Assembly: GCA_018398765.1 (NCBI GenBank)
Contig: JAHBMJ010002293.1
Span: 3,314-35,813, forward strand
Length of the DNA stretch: 32,500 bases
Direction of reading: 5' to 3'
DNA from: Chromera velia
Taxonomy: Eukaryota > Sar > Chromeraceae
In this document: piece by piece, positions 1 to 17,832 of the stretch
Layout of the letters: the number at the start of each line of letters is the position of its first letter
Position numbering within the stretch: the first letter of the stretch is position 1
Notes under the pieces: model-generated
The model's database searches: none
Told to the model about the DNA's origin: nothing
What the model saw: the letters and a program-made list of their open reading frames with translations, nothing else
Translations under genes and position numbers: made by a program

Positions 1-138
1 AAGAGAGGCAAAGGAAGGGAGGACGAACCGTGTGGGTCTGGAGGACGTATGAAGGCATCGCAGACCGGCTCACTGGCTGACTGGTTTTCCATGGACGAAT
101 TGGAGCATGAATTTTCAAATCAAGATGAATGACTGCAG

Positions 139-9155
<9,017 letters not shown>

Positions 9156-9300
9156 AGTATGGGCTCCAAAGCGACGATACACCGACTAGCCGCGTCAATC
9201 AGTATGGCTTTGAAGCATGCCAGTGGTCAGTATCGCCAGTGGATGGCAGTAGGCCTAATTAAGGATCGACCTAGGGATCGGCGTATGTTCAGATTGCAAG

Positions 9301-9306
9301 AATAAA
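9301..9306 (+). promoter_or_regulatory. Candidate polyadenylation signal of the RecQ gene
   Basis: AATAAA lies about 145 bases after the stop codon at 9153-9155, at the edge where the sequence turns AT-rich. The call rests on position and motif only. Confidence 0.5.
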
Positions 9307-10245
9307 GACATCAATTTATCATCATTCCATAGTACGGGTTTGGGTTCATTCCTACTACTGGTAATACAAAGTTTATACTAATAAGTGTAGTATGCACGTG
9401 CTTTGTAAATTGTAATAATGCGGAAATGAAGATTCATTGCGGAAAAAATCCGTCTAGAAATCTCTTCATCCAACTGACGCATCTAGTTATACACACATCA
9501 TCATATGTGTATGTGAGGGCGTGGTTATCTCCAAAACTCAACTAGTATTGTCAGTAAATCTTGCCAGTGCTAGTGCCAGTGTTTATTTAGCATTTGCAAG
9601 TGAATACACCTGTTTGTGTATATATGCTGGGAATTCATTTGCTTGGCTAGTTTGCTTGATTAATTAGTATCAGTCTAGATAAGTCTTTTTTTTCTGAAAA
9701 TTTAAACACTAACTACTTCTTTAGCATACACTTATGAGCACTGGCGTCCTGAAACGTGAGAAGGCAGAAGCCCTATGAACAGGATCACGGCACAGCAAAT
9801 AAATACCCCCTGCTTGTTGCACTCCCATTGGGTCATACTCCTAGACTTACCAATACTTTCAAACGAACGAAGAGAAGAATGATTCTCTTGAGTGATCTAT
9901 TCTTGCCAGATGGTCACCCCTTAAAAAGAGTTTCGCTTACCCCATTGATTCGTTCATCCAGCCAAGCCTTCGTCTATTATTTTCTTCTATTTTCATGCTC
10001 TCTGTCCTGATGCTTTCATTCATTCATAAACTGCCTAGCATGAGGAAGCAGTAGAGAAACAAGGTAAACATTCATGGGTGACAGGTTCTCTTAATAAGTC
10101 TAGATATTACTAATCATCATCATATTAGCATCCAAGTCATATTACCAAAAATATTGCTAGAAATATTCTAGGTGTATCACAGTAAAAAAAAAAAAAAAGT
10201 AAACCAGAATTGGCTTAAATCATTTTTTTCTTTTTTTTTTTTGCG

Positions 10246-10350
10246 CAACACCTAAGCAACTTTTTGAACAGTTGTGCAACACCAAAACAACACTTATGCA
10301 ACACTTGAATAACAGTTGTTTATCACCTAACAGTTGTTTATCACCTAACA
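10246..10350. repeat. CAACACTTG/AACAGTTGT repeat array, copy 1
   Basis: Degenerate short units of the type CAACACTT...AACAGTTGT occur several times, and CAGTTGTTTATCACCTAA occurs twice. The block is bounded by T-tract DNA on the left and by A-tract plus GGCTTAAAT plus T-tract DNA on the right. GGCTTAAAT also occurs left of the block at 10212-10220, so the flanks are partly direct repeats. Confidence 0.7.
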
Positions 10351-10536
10351 AAAAACTAAACGAAGGTCGACGGGCTTAAATTATTTTTTTTTTTCTCTGT
10401 GATAGGCCTAGGAAATATTGATCTAGATACTAGTCTAGATATTGGTTAATTTATCGCCATAACTTGAATTGAAAAACAGAATATTCTTTGTCCAAATATA
10501 CAGCCGGCAGTTCAAAACGTGCATTTTAATCATTTT

Positions 10537-10771
10537 CTAGGCGCTGGCTAGAGAAAAAAAAAAAGTAGACGATTTAATTGGGGAGATCTTTTTTTTTTTT
10601 TTTTACTTTTTTACTCCAAACAACACTTAACAACAGTTGTCTAACACATGAACAACACTTGTGCAACACTTGAACAACAGTTGTTTGACTAAAAAAGAAA
10701 AAAAAAAAGTAAAGAGTTTTGGGGGATCTTTTTTTTTTTTTTTCCTCTAGCCGGCGCTAGCCAGTGCCTAG
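10537..10771. repeat. Imperfect foldback element enclosing a second CAACA-type array
   Basis: CTAGGCGCTGGCTAG at 10537-10551 is the reverse complement, with one mismatch, of CTAGCCAGTGCCTAG at 10757-10771. Inside each end lie A-tracts and a GATC(T)n block. The centre (10618-10689) repeats the CAACACTTGAACAACAGTTGT theme seen at 10246-10350. The structure resembles a small non-autonomous inverted-repeat element. No target-site duplication was established. Confidence 0.5.
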
Positions 10772-11117
10772 ATCATTTTTTGTATGTACGTAAACATTCT
10801 TTTGCTTAACGTTAGAAGTATTATATCTGAAGTGACCGCAACTAAATACAGATAGCGATGGCATGTCATAATCATATTATTATAGTAGTAGTCATCAATG
10901 ACAATGACTCGTCTGACATAGTGTATGTACGTTAACATACATAATGCGCCAATTAAACTATGTTTAGATAAATTTTTTAAATATTTAGTATTAAAAGAAA
11001 AGTTTCAAAATTTTGAACCTAAAATGATGAAACAAAAATATGAAGAAAAAAAAAGTGTTAATTAAAATAGTATCGTAGCATAATGATACAATACAGTAAC
11101 AAAATTTTACTGGAAAT

Positions 11118-11123
11118 TTTATT
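11118..11123 (-). promoter_or_regulatory. Candidate polyadenylation signal of the minus-strand 957-residue gene
   Basis: TTTATT on the plus strand reads AATAAA on the minus strand, about 80 bases beyond the stop at 11204-11206. The surroundings are very AT-rich, so a chance match is possible. Confidence 0.35.
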
Positions 11124-11203
11124 TTTCTGCATAGTTTTTTTTCAATAGAAACATAAATTCAAAAGGCTTTGTTTCTACTTCAATTGTTTTCTTTCAATCA
11201 AAA

Positions 11204-14077
11204 TTATTTTACGTTTGATTTCAAGTGCTCTGCGGCACATTGTAAAGACATTGCGCTTAAATCATGTCTCCAAGCGCGAAGTTGTGAGACTCGAGAACCG
11301 CTTTGATGATGCCGGCCCTCAATAAAATCAAGATCAAACTTCGTTCTTCCTTTGTTTTCTCTGGAAGACATCAAACCCAATTTCTGTAGATCAGGCGCAG
11401 AAAACAAGTAGAAGAAAGAAGGGTGGAGAAGGCTTTTGGGAAGAGGCGCACTTTTTCGACTGTCAAGCCCATGGCCTTGCCCATTATTGAACTTTTGCCC
11501 TAGCTGCAGTCTTGCTTGCTGGAGCTTCAACAAGTACGTGATGTTGCGCGGGGGGCCCACTAGGAGAAAATCGAAATCACCATCAATGTACGGAGTGCGG
11601 ATACCTGCTCCTGGTTCCCGATAACAGTTTACCCGAGCCATGGGGCCGTGGCTGTTCCATGAAACCCAAGATGAAGTTTTCAACTGCAATCTTAACAGCT
11701 TTTCAGAGTCACTGGTTGCCAAACGAGCTTCAATGTCATATGGCAAGGACGGGCAGGGAGCACTGACAGGATCGTCACATACCTCCAGCCCCATCGCATC
11801 GAAGACTGGCTGGAACCACTGCTGAGTTTGCATTTCAGTCTGAAATGAAGTGCTGATCTGGCTTTGGAGGTCTCTAAAGGGAAACAAACGAGTGTTGTTG
11901 CAGGAACTCTGCTCGAAGGAAGCTGCCTCTTCATATGCAGACAGCAGTTTCTCTCCAAGAGATCCTCCCATTCCTTCGTGGCGTTGTAAGCCGCATCTTG
12001 AGCGAATCGAGTCGTGTTGCCCCCCCTCTGTGATTTTGAGGTGTTTGAGGCGGCAAAAATAAGAGCCTGGGAACATCCAGGCCAGCGGTGAAAAGATGTC
12101 TGCTACAAACCCTGTATTTTCTTCCAGGGAAACACAGACAACGATCATGCTTTCGTATCCATCAACATGCACAAAATCCCAGAAAACAGAATTGCCCCTG
12201 GTCCCCCTGCACTGGGTCGCCTTGACTTGCACCGCCAACCATGAGTCCTTCTGACACCCGAACGGGCGAAGAGCCATGTCTGCCCTTGCAGTCGCAGGTA
12301 GGGAAACCGGAGATTCTTCCATTCCTCGAAAATCGTGGGAAGGTTTGATGGCTTTACGAATCAGGTTTTTTGCTCTATGCTCAACATCCATATTTTCTGC
12401 AGCGCTTCTGCCTCTCTTTGCAGCCCCCCGTTGAGCCTGCCAGACATCCCTGATCGAAAGACTGGTAGAGAGTTGTCGTATCGATATCGACGGTCTCGAC
12501 ATGTGTGATGTCGCATGTGCAGAAAGGAGTTGCACGGCTGTTGTAAGGGATGCCGAATCCGGTTTGCTGGAATAACGAAAAGAGAGACGCTCAAAGACTC
12601 GGGGTGCTCGGGATTCTCGGTCTCGAGGTATCTCTGGAAGCTCTGCAAAATCAAGATTAAACCCTTTCTTTCCAACTGCACTTCCACAAGTGACCAGCCC
12701 CAGTCTCTGCAAATCCTGCGATGAAAACATGTAAAAAAAAAAAGGGTCTAACAAGTTTTGCTCGAGAGTATGTGAAGACAAACCTTCTCCATATCGCTCT
12801 CGGTGCATGGAGAGCAGTCGACTCTGATTTCTTGGTGGACCAACAAGAAGGAAATCAAAGTCATCTACGGTGTAGGGAACCCGGCTCTGAGTCCCAACCT
12901 TCCGATTGCTATTCACGTGAGCCAACGGACCCCAATTCCCCCACGACATCCAATATGCGGTTTTCATCTGCAACCGAATCGGTTTGGAATCAACATGAGA
13001 CGCATCTCGGGCGAGAATATCGTAGGGAAGAGAGGGACAAGGGGCGTCGACTGTCTCCAACCCCGCGGCCTTGAAAAAAGGCCCGAACCAGGAAAGGGTC
13101 TCCAGCTCCGTCTGGCAAGCGGGACTGACTTGCTTGCGTAGGGTGGCGAGGGATTCTAGGCGGACGGAGTCAGTGGGTGAGATGGAGTCGGGTCTCGTGA
13201 GCGCTTTTTGATACACGGAAAACAGGACGTCACCAAGGAACCGTCCCTTCTCCGATCTCTGAAAACTGCAACGTGACGTTTCGGTGTCGTGTCGCCCACC
13301 CTGAGTGAGGGTAAAAGAGCGAGAGAAGTTGTTCAGATGACACCCTGGAAACACCCACACCCTCGGCTTTGCCTCCGGAGAATGACCACGAAAGCAGGAC
13401 CTGGTGTGAATCTGCCCATCTTGGAGAGCGATACATGTTACAAGCATCCCCTCGTAGCCGGGAACCCCCTCAAAAACCCAGGCAAAATTACGGTAGGATC
13501 TAAGAGTTGGTCTGCTAGCGGCCTTTACTTGCAAAGGCAGCCACAAGTCGTCTTTAGAGCCGCATGGTCGCAGAGCCATGTCGGTCTTTGCCAAATGGGG
13601 AAGAGCGACCGCTGGTTCTTCGAGACCGCAAAAGCCTTCAGACGGCTGGATGGCTTGGCGAATGAGGTGCTTTGCTGCATGTTCTACTGCCATTCTGCTC
13701 GCAGCACTTCTGCCCCGTCGGGGTGGCTCTAATTCTTGTGTCATGACGGCAGATGTGTGGAGGTCTTGAAGCGAACCAGACAATCTGCCAAAAACTTCGA
13801 ATTGCTTAGTAGCGGAGAGCCTGCCCACTCGAAAAAGTACTGTACTTCCCGACAGAAGATGAGCGCCGGTCCACTTCCAAGGTGTTTGGGGGGGCACCTC
13901 TCTCATCAGCACCGGAGTCACTTTCTGCGGTCTACAGATTGCACCCGACACACAACCGGGGTTGTTGCCAACTGTTTTCCTGTAACTGGGAAATCCGTTT
14001 GACGCGTACATTCCGGCCCTAAGGGTCATCGTGCTCACCCGTGGATGAGCACCCCACATCAGCCTTTGCACATTCAT
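11204..14077 (-). CDS. Intronless protein with two tandem units, each with two PD-(D/E)XK-like nuclease signatures
   Basis: A 957-residue single-exon frame starting at ATG 14075-14077. Residues about 105-480 and 535-930 are repeats of each other: both contain RGRSAA, VEH.AK.LIR.AI.PS, a DMALRP strand, PSLPYDI, DFDFLLVGPPRN and a closing FFY.FS..DLQ.LGL block. Each unit shows two clusters of the form E ... D ... Q-x-K. They are E132/D166/Q183-K185 and D353/Q370-K372 in unit 1, and D600/Q617-K619 and D781/Q798-K800 in unit 2. In established families the Q-x-K variant of the PD-(D/E)XK core occurs in group I intron endonucleases and related enzymes. A nuclease-like fold is therefore inferred; activity is not shown. 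The first 50 residues are basic and poor in acidic residues, so an organellar targeting peptide is possible. An upstream exon cannot be excluded. The lack of introns contrasts with every neighbour. Confidence 0.8.
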   Translation of the reverse strand: MNVQRLMWGAHPRVSTMTLRAGMYASNGFPSYRKTVGNNPGCVSGAICRPQKVTPVLMREVPPQTPWKWTGAHLLSGSTVLFRVGRLSATKQFEVFGRLSGSLQDLHTSAVMTQELEPPRRGRSAASRMAVEHAAKHLIRQAIQPSEGFCGLEEPAVALPHLAKTDMALRPCGSKDDLWLPLQVKAASRPTLRSYRNFAWVFEGVPGYEGMLVTCIALQDGQIHTRSCFRGHSPEAKPRVWVFPGCHLNNFSRSFTLTQGGRHDTETSRCSFQRSEKGRFLGDVLFSVYQKALTRPDSISPTDSVRLESLATLRKQVSPACQTELETLSWFGPFFKAAGLETVDAPCPSLPYDILARDASHVDSKPIRLQMKTAYWMSWGNWGPLAHVNSNRKVGTQSRVPYTVDDFDFLLVGPPRNQSRLLSMHRERYGEGLSSHTLEQNLLDPFFFYMFSSQDLQRLGLVTCGSAVGKKGFNLDFAELPEIPRDRESRAPRVFERLSFRYSSKPDSASLTTAVQLLSAHATSHMSRPSISIRQLSTSLSIRDVWQAQRGAAKRGRSAAENMDVEHRAKNLIRKAIKPSHDFRGMEESPVSLPATARADMALRPFGCQKDSWLAVQVKATQCRGTRGNSVFWDFVHVDGYESMIVVCVSLEENTGFVADIFSPLAWMFPGSYFCRLKHLKITEGGQHDSIRSRCGLQRHEGMGGSLGEKLLSAYEEAASFEQSSCNNTRLFPFRDLQSQISTSFQTEMQTQQWFQPVFDAMGLEVCDDPVSAPCPSLPYDIEARLATSDSEKLLRLQLKTSSWVSWNSHGPMARVNCYREPGAGIRTPYIDGDFDFLLVGPPRNITYLLKLQQARLQLGQKFNNGQGHGLDSRKSAPLPKSLLHPSFFYLFSAPDLQKLGLMSSRENKGRTKFDLDFIEGRHHQSGSRVSQLRAWRHDLSAMSLQCAAEHLKSNVK

Positions 14078-14315
14078 CGAGTGCCCTGACCACGGGAGAG
14101 GTCAAGGAAAGTGAGCAATAAAGCCACGACCATCAAGAGAACACTTGCACTTCTGCCACCAAAACAATCCGAGCACGACAAGATTTCGTTTTTTGAAGCA
14201 GTGGAGTAAGCAGGAGAAGTTCAGCATATATCGATATATATACTTACGCAACCGCCCTTTTTTCTCGGATGGGAGATGAGTCTGCAGTGACTGCATGCGC
14301 ATGCGAATTAATTGT

Positions 14316-14322
<7 letters not shown>

Positions 14323-14351
<29 letters not shown>
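14323..14351. repeat. (AT)n microsatellite
   Basis: About 14 uninterrupted AT units in the divergent spacer, 246 bases upstream of the minus-strand ATG. Confidence 0.9.
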
Positions 14352-14354
<3 letters not shown>

Positions 14355-14368
14355 CTTAAGAAAATTCT

Positions 14369-14393
14369 TGCATGCATGCATGCATGCATGCAT
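14369..14393. repeat. (TGCA)n tract
   Basis: Just over six TGCA units, giving several overlapping TGCATGCA octamers. TGCATGCA is a known ApiAP2 transcription-factor target in apicomplexans. Relevance here depends on the organism and is an inference. Confidence 0.85.
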
Positions 14394-14405
14394 TATTATA
14401 CACAT

Positions 14406-14425
14406 GCTCCATGCATGCATGGAGC
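14406..14425. repeat. 20-bp perfect palindrome centred on ATGCATGCAT
   Basis: The segment GCTCC-ATGCATGCAT-GGAGC equals its own reverse complement over all 20 bases and could form a cruciform or bind a dimeric regulator. It sits 12 bases after the TGCA tract. Confidence 0.85.
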
Positions 14426-14436
14426 CGGTTGGGGAC

Positions 14437-14487
14437 GCGCGCGAATTTATTAATAAATGCGCGCGAATTTATTAATAAATGCGCGCG
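14437..14487. repeat. 22-bp tandem repeat alternating GC block and palindromic AT block
   Basis: GCGCGCG blocks at 14437-14443, 14459-14465 and 14481-14487 are separated by two identical 15-base blocks. Each of those contains ATTTATTAATAAAT, a 14-bp perfect palindrome. Confidence 0.9.
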
Positions 14488-15059
14488 AAATACGTATATG
14501 AAGCCGTCGATCGATCAGGGACGGCGAAGTCAGTTCGGAGTGATGAGGAAGGAACATGAAGCTGTAGGAACCGCGCAGATCCGCGCGGTCTTTCACCGCG
14601 TCACGTTGATCGTGGCAGACTGAAGGTGTTACGCCTGCTGTGCGCCGAGTGTTCCCAGGTCAAAAGACGGCTGTTCTGATCATGAAGTGTTTCATGCACG
14701 TCGACGCTACCGTCGATACTTCGACAGGACGTCTCCAGTCCGCAGATTTGAGGTGCCTCGTTTCAGCCGTTCGCCGTCCGTTTCGTGTCCGCTTTCCCCT
14801 TTCTGGACTGCCCAGCGACGCAGCTTCAAACGCATCCCATTCACTCTCTTCGTCGTGAAAGCTCCCATTGAATCTTTACGCAGGAAAAAATTGAAACTAC
14901 AACGACACCCCACACAGGCCTTAAAATCAACGTGTTTTTACCTCAACGAGAAAAAAGCAGACCACAGCGTCTGTGTGTATCTGTAGAGGAAAAGTGGCTT
15001 AAGGAGGTGTGCTGGATCAACTTGCCCGAAAAAGTCAGAAAAACGAGTTTGACTGGATC

Positions 15060-17755
15060 ATGGGACTTGAAGGGCACGTCTCTCGGAAGGAGCTCTTCTA
15101 TGACATAGACGGGCTCCTGGTGAACCTGGGGGTCGTCTCTGCCCTCCTCCTCTCCTTCACAGTCGGGATCTTCGTGGAGGTCAGCCAGTTCACCCTTGCC
15201 TGTAGATTGTTATTGAGCAAAATGGGCACATGGATTCACTTTGCTGATTGACGGGATCTTTACCGTGGTAAGACCACATTTTGCTGACAGAACTGTCTCA
15301 TCGATCAGTCAGCAGATTCATGTGCATACGTGTTGATGCGGGTCAATGCACATTCTTTGTGTCCATCTGAGTCACTAACGGGGTACCCGTCGAGCTCTTC
15401 CCTCCCGCAGAAATGTCTCCTGTACCGCAAGGGTGTTTTCCAAAGTCCTACATGTCGCTTTCGCACACAGCTGCAGTCTTCCTTCCGTCGAGTTGGGTTG
15501 ATTCCGTAAGACTTCTCTGAAGGAAAACCTGCACAGTGACAACTGCACATGTATTCACATATTCAAGAGCACTTGTGGTGTGTGCGAAGGAAGCGTAGCT
15601 CGGCAGCGCAAAGGATTCGTAGTAACATTCTCAGTGTTGAATATTTCGTCTTTGAAGGTCGATGAGGGGCGGCTGGACCGGATGGACTTCCGAGCTAACC
15701 TCCAGTCCCCGCGTGCTTACGAGACGGGAAACTTCACTGACTTCGTGATTGGCACCATGGACGAGTGCAATCCTAAATTCAGGTGGAACATCACTTGGTC
15801 AGTCCAGTTGGTTGATCTGCCTTACTCTTTTTTCGTCTCTCTCGCGCGCGCGAGCCCCCGTGTATGTGCGTCTGTGAGTGTGTCTCTGTGTGTACTGTTT
15901 GTGGATCACAGTGATCTCAGTATGAAAATCTGCAACTGAAAAAACAGAAGTCGCACATCCTTGCTGCATGTGCAGGTACGGTCAGGATGTTCAGCCTGGT
16001 GAGAAGGGCTGGTTTGACGTGAAGTCCTTCCTGGAGGAGTACGGGAGAACGGCTCCTGAGGGCAGGCTGGGGGGGGCACGGGATTTCAAGAACAGCAGCC
16101 TGACCATTGCTTCTCACGTCCTCACCGCACCCGAGGCGTTCCCGATGGACCGAATGAGGGCGTGGGCCTCCCATCAGAGAAGGTTGACTGGAAGAACCTG
16201 GAGACATCTGCACGCAGGTAGGCAGGCTGCCAGGCGGGTCTGTCTGTATTTTTGTTTGTTTGTTTTGGGTGATTTGCTGCTTTCTGTTTGAGACCGGAAC
16301 GAGAGCAGGTGACCTCAGGCAGGTCTCTGTGAATCCGTTTTTTCTCCATTGGGGGTGGTCAGATGTTCTTTGTGATATTATGAGAATGAGATTCTGGATC
16401 AGTCGGCGGAATACACGAACTTCATTGTATTACTGGTGAGAATCATCTTTGTTTGTTGATGCGTTGCAGGTTCAAGTGAATCTCTTCTCTTTTTCTCCAT
16501 CGGGGCAGCAACGTTCCAAGCCCTCGCTCTTTTGATCTCTCTATTTTACTACGTGAGTCTGTCCTTCTCGTCCTCTCGGGTCGACGTCGACGCTCTCTTC
16601 GTGTGGTGGAGGTTTGGGTTCTGGCCGCTGTTGGCTGGTTACTTCTTTCTCATTCTCGGTTCTGTTTTCTTCTACAAAGCCCTCACAGACGTTGCCTATC
16701 TGACGTATCCAGATCCGGCAATTGTGTGGAGAATTCTGGAGATCTTCTTTTTTGGAATTCTGATTTCTGTGGCTGTGGTCACTCTAGGGTCGTCTATCAG
16801 TTTGACGATTTTGACCACCGACAGGGGGCAACACTGGTTGAAGAGCTCTGTTTGTGCGAAGCGGATGTGTGCGTCGAGATTCAGAGAGAGACTTGGAGAG
16901 CAGAGAAAGGCACGAGGAGAACTGAAAGAAAAGTTGACTCTTCTATTGGAAAGTCTGCCTGCATTCTCTCAGGCAGAAGAAAACTTTACAGAGAGGGCAA
17001 GGAGAAAGGAAGCAGAAAGAGAGAGAGAACGCACCACTGCGATCTCTCAGTCACCCTCTAACGCACAGAATGAGGGAAGCCAGCAGCAGCCGTCACAGAT
17101 TCCACAAGAGAAGTCAGAGGTTCTTCCCGTTGTCTCCACTTTCTCCGATGCCCTTCAGACTGTGTTGGATTTTTTGGTTGAGCAAGACGTCCCTTATGAG
17201 GACAACCGGAAGGTCAAAGTCCAAAAAATGGAACAGAGGATAGCAAATCAGCAGCACCACAGGCAGGGGCTGCATGGGGCCTCCAGTAGAGCCCCAATGT
17301 TGCGGCAGATCCCGCGGACTTCCCAGACTCACCGACCGACAACCTCAGCGGGACCCGGTGGGGGGGGAATATTTAATCAGAGACTAACCACCGACACGTC
17401 CGAAGAGGACTTGGAAGCCCTGAGGGATCCGGGGGGGGTGGTCAGAAGAGTCGGCCCTGGAAGGCATGTGCAAAATGACAGTCCGAGGTACGCAGCTTCT
17501 GAGTTTGGGACTGCAGGTGCGGGATCTGCCAGGGCCCTCACCTTAGGCAGGCAGAGAGCGCCAGGGTCCGTTGGTCCTGCTGCGTTAGTCTCACCTTCGA
17601 ACCGACTAGCTGTCCCTTTACCGAGAGAGAGTAGTGGTAGCCCGTCCCCTGTTCATTTTATGGGCTCTGTTTCCGATTCTGTAGGGGATGGCCCCAGTGC
17701 AGAGCCGGGCGGTGTTCCTCCCGCCGCCGAGGCTCCCGGAGATTTACTCGGGTGA
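15060..17755 (+). CDS. Four-TM membrane protein with two sequons in a polar loop and a long disordered tail, family unknown
   Basis: Best model: exons 15060-15179, 15658-15797, 15976-16217, 16363-16435 and 16477-17755, whose phases agree and give 617 residues. The start is the first ATG after an in-frame stop at 15000-15002. Hydrophobic segments lie at about residues 18-38, 192-222, 240-261 and 278-304. The loop between the first two has sequons N65-F-T and N84-I-T, so it probably faces the lumen or outside. After TM4 comes a basic, probably helical stretch (about 320-375), then a Ser/Pro/Gly/Gln-rich tail with no domain I recognise. Weak point: exon 4. Another frame of the same exon reads ENEILDQSAEYTNFIVLL, which looks more protein-like but does not join in phase. 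Exon 3 likewise ends in an alternative frame reading VDWKNLETSAR. Role unknown. Confidence 0.7.
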
Positions 17756-17826
17756 TCCAAATTACACTGTCACTGTATAGACTGTCACTGCACAGTGCAC
17801 ATCTACATATGAATCTAGATATGAAT

Positions 17827-17832
17827 AATAAA
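17827..17832 (+). promoter_or_regulatory. Candidate polyadenylation signal of the four-TM gene
   Basis: AATAAA lies 72 bases after the stop at 17753-17755, at the start of the AT-rich spacer. Confidence 0.5.

Larger units (their letters stand above)
9156..11203. other. AT-rich convergent intergenic region, no gene seen
   Basis: No open frame here shows protein-like composition, and I see no tRNA or rRNA. The composition is clearly more AT-rich than the flanking genes. The stretch holds many A- and T-tracts of 10-16 bases, several of them A-tracts followed by GTA(A/G)A, and the CAACA-type repeats listed separately. It probably contains the 3' UTRs of the two convergent genes plus repeat-derived DNA. 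Confidence 0.7.
14078..15059. promoter_or_regulatory. Divergent intergenic region, likely bidirectional promoter
   Basis: It separates the starts of the minus-strand 957-residue gene and the plus-strand membrane-protein gene. It holds a TA tract, a TGCA tract, a perfect palindrome and a 22-bp tandem repeat, all between 14323 and 14487. A 7-bp GC-rich hairpin (ACCGCGC, six-base loop, GCGCGGT) lies at 14570-14589. The open frames within 14640-14986 are Arg/Ser-rich with no recognisable domain, so I leave them out; a 5' UTR exon there is possible. Confidence 0.55.

Noticed and set aside
14640..14986. Arg-rich open frame upstream of the four-TM gene
   Set aside because: It has no domain, no clear splice link and a composition typical of noncoding GC-rich DNA. 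It was kept only as a possible 5' UTR.
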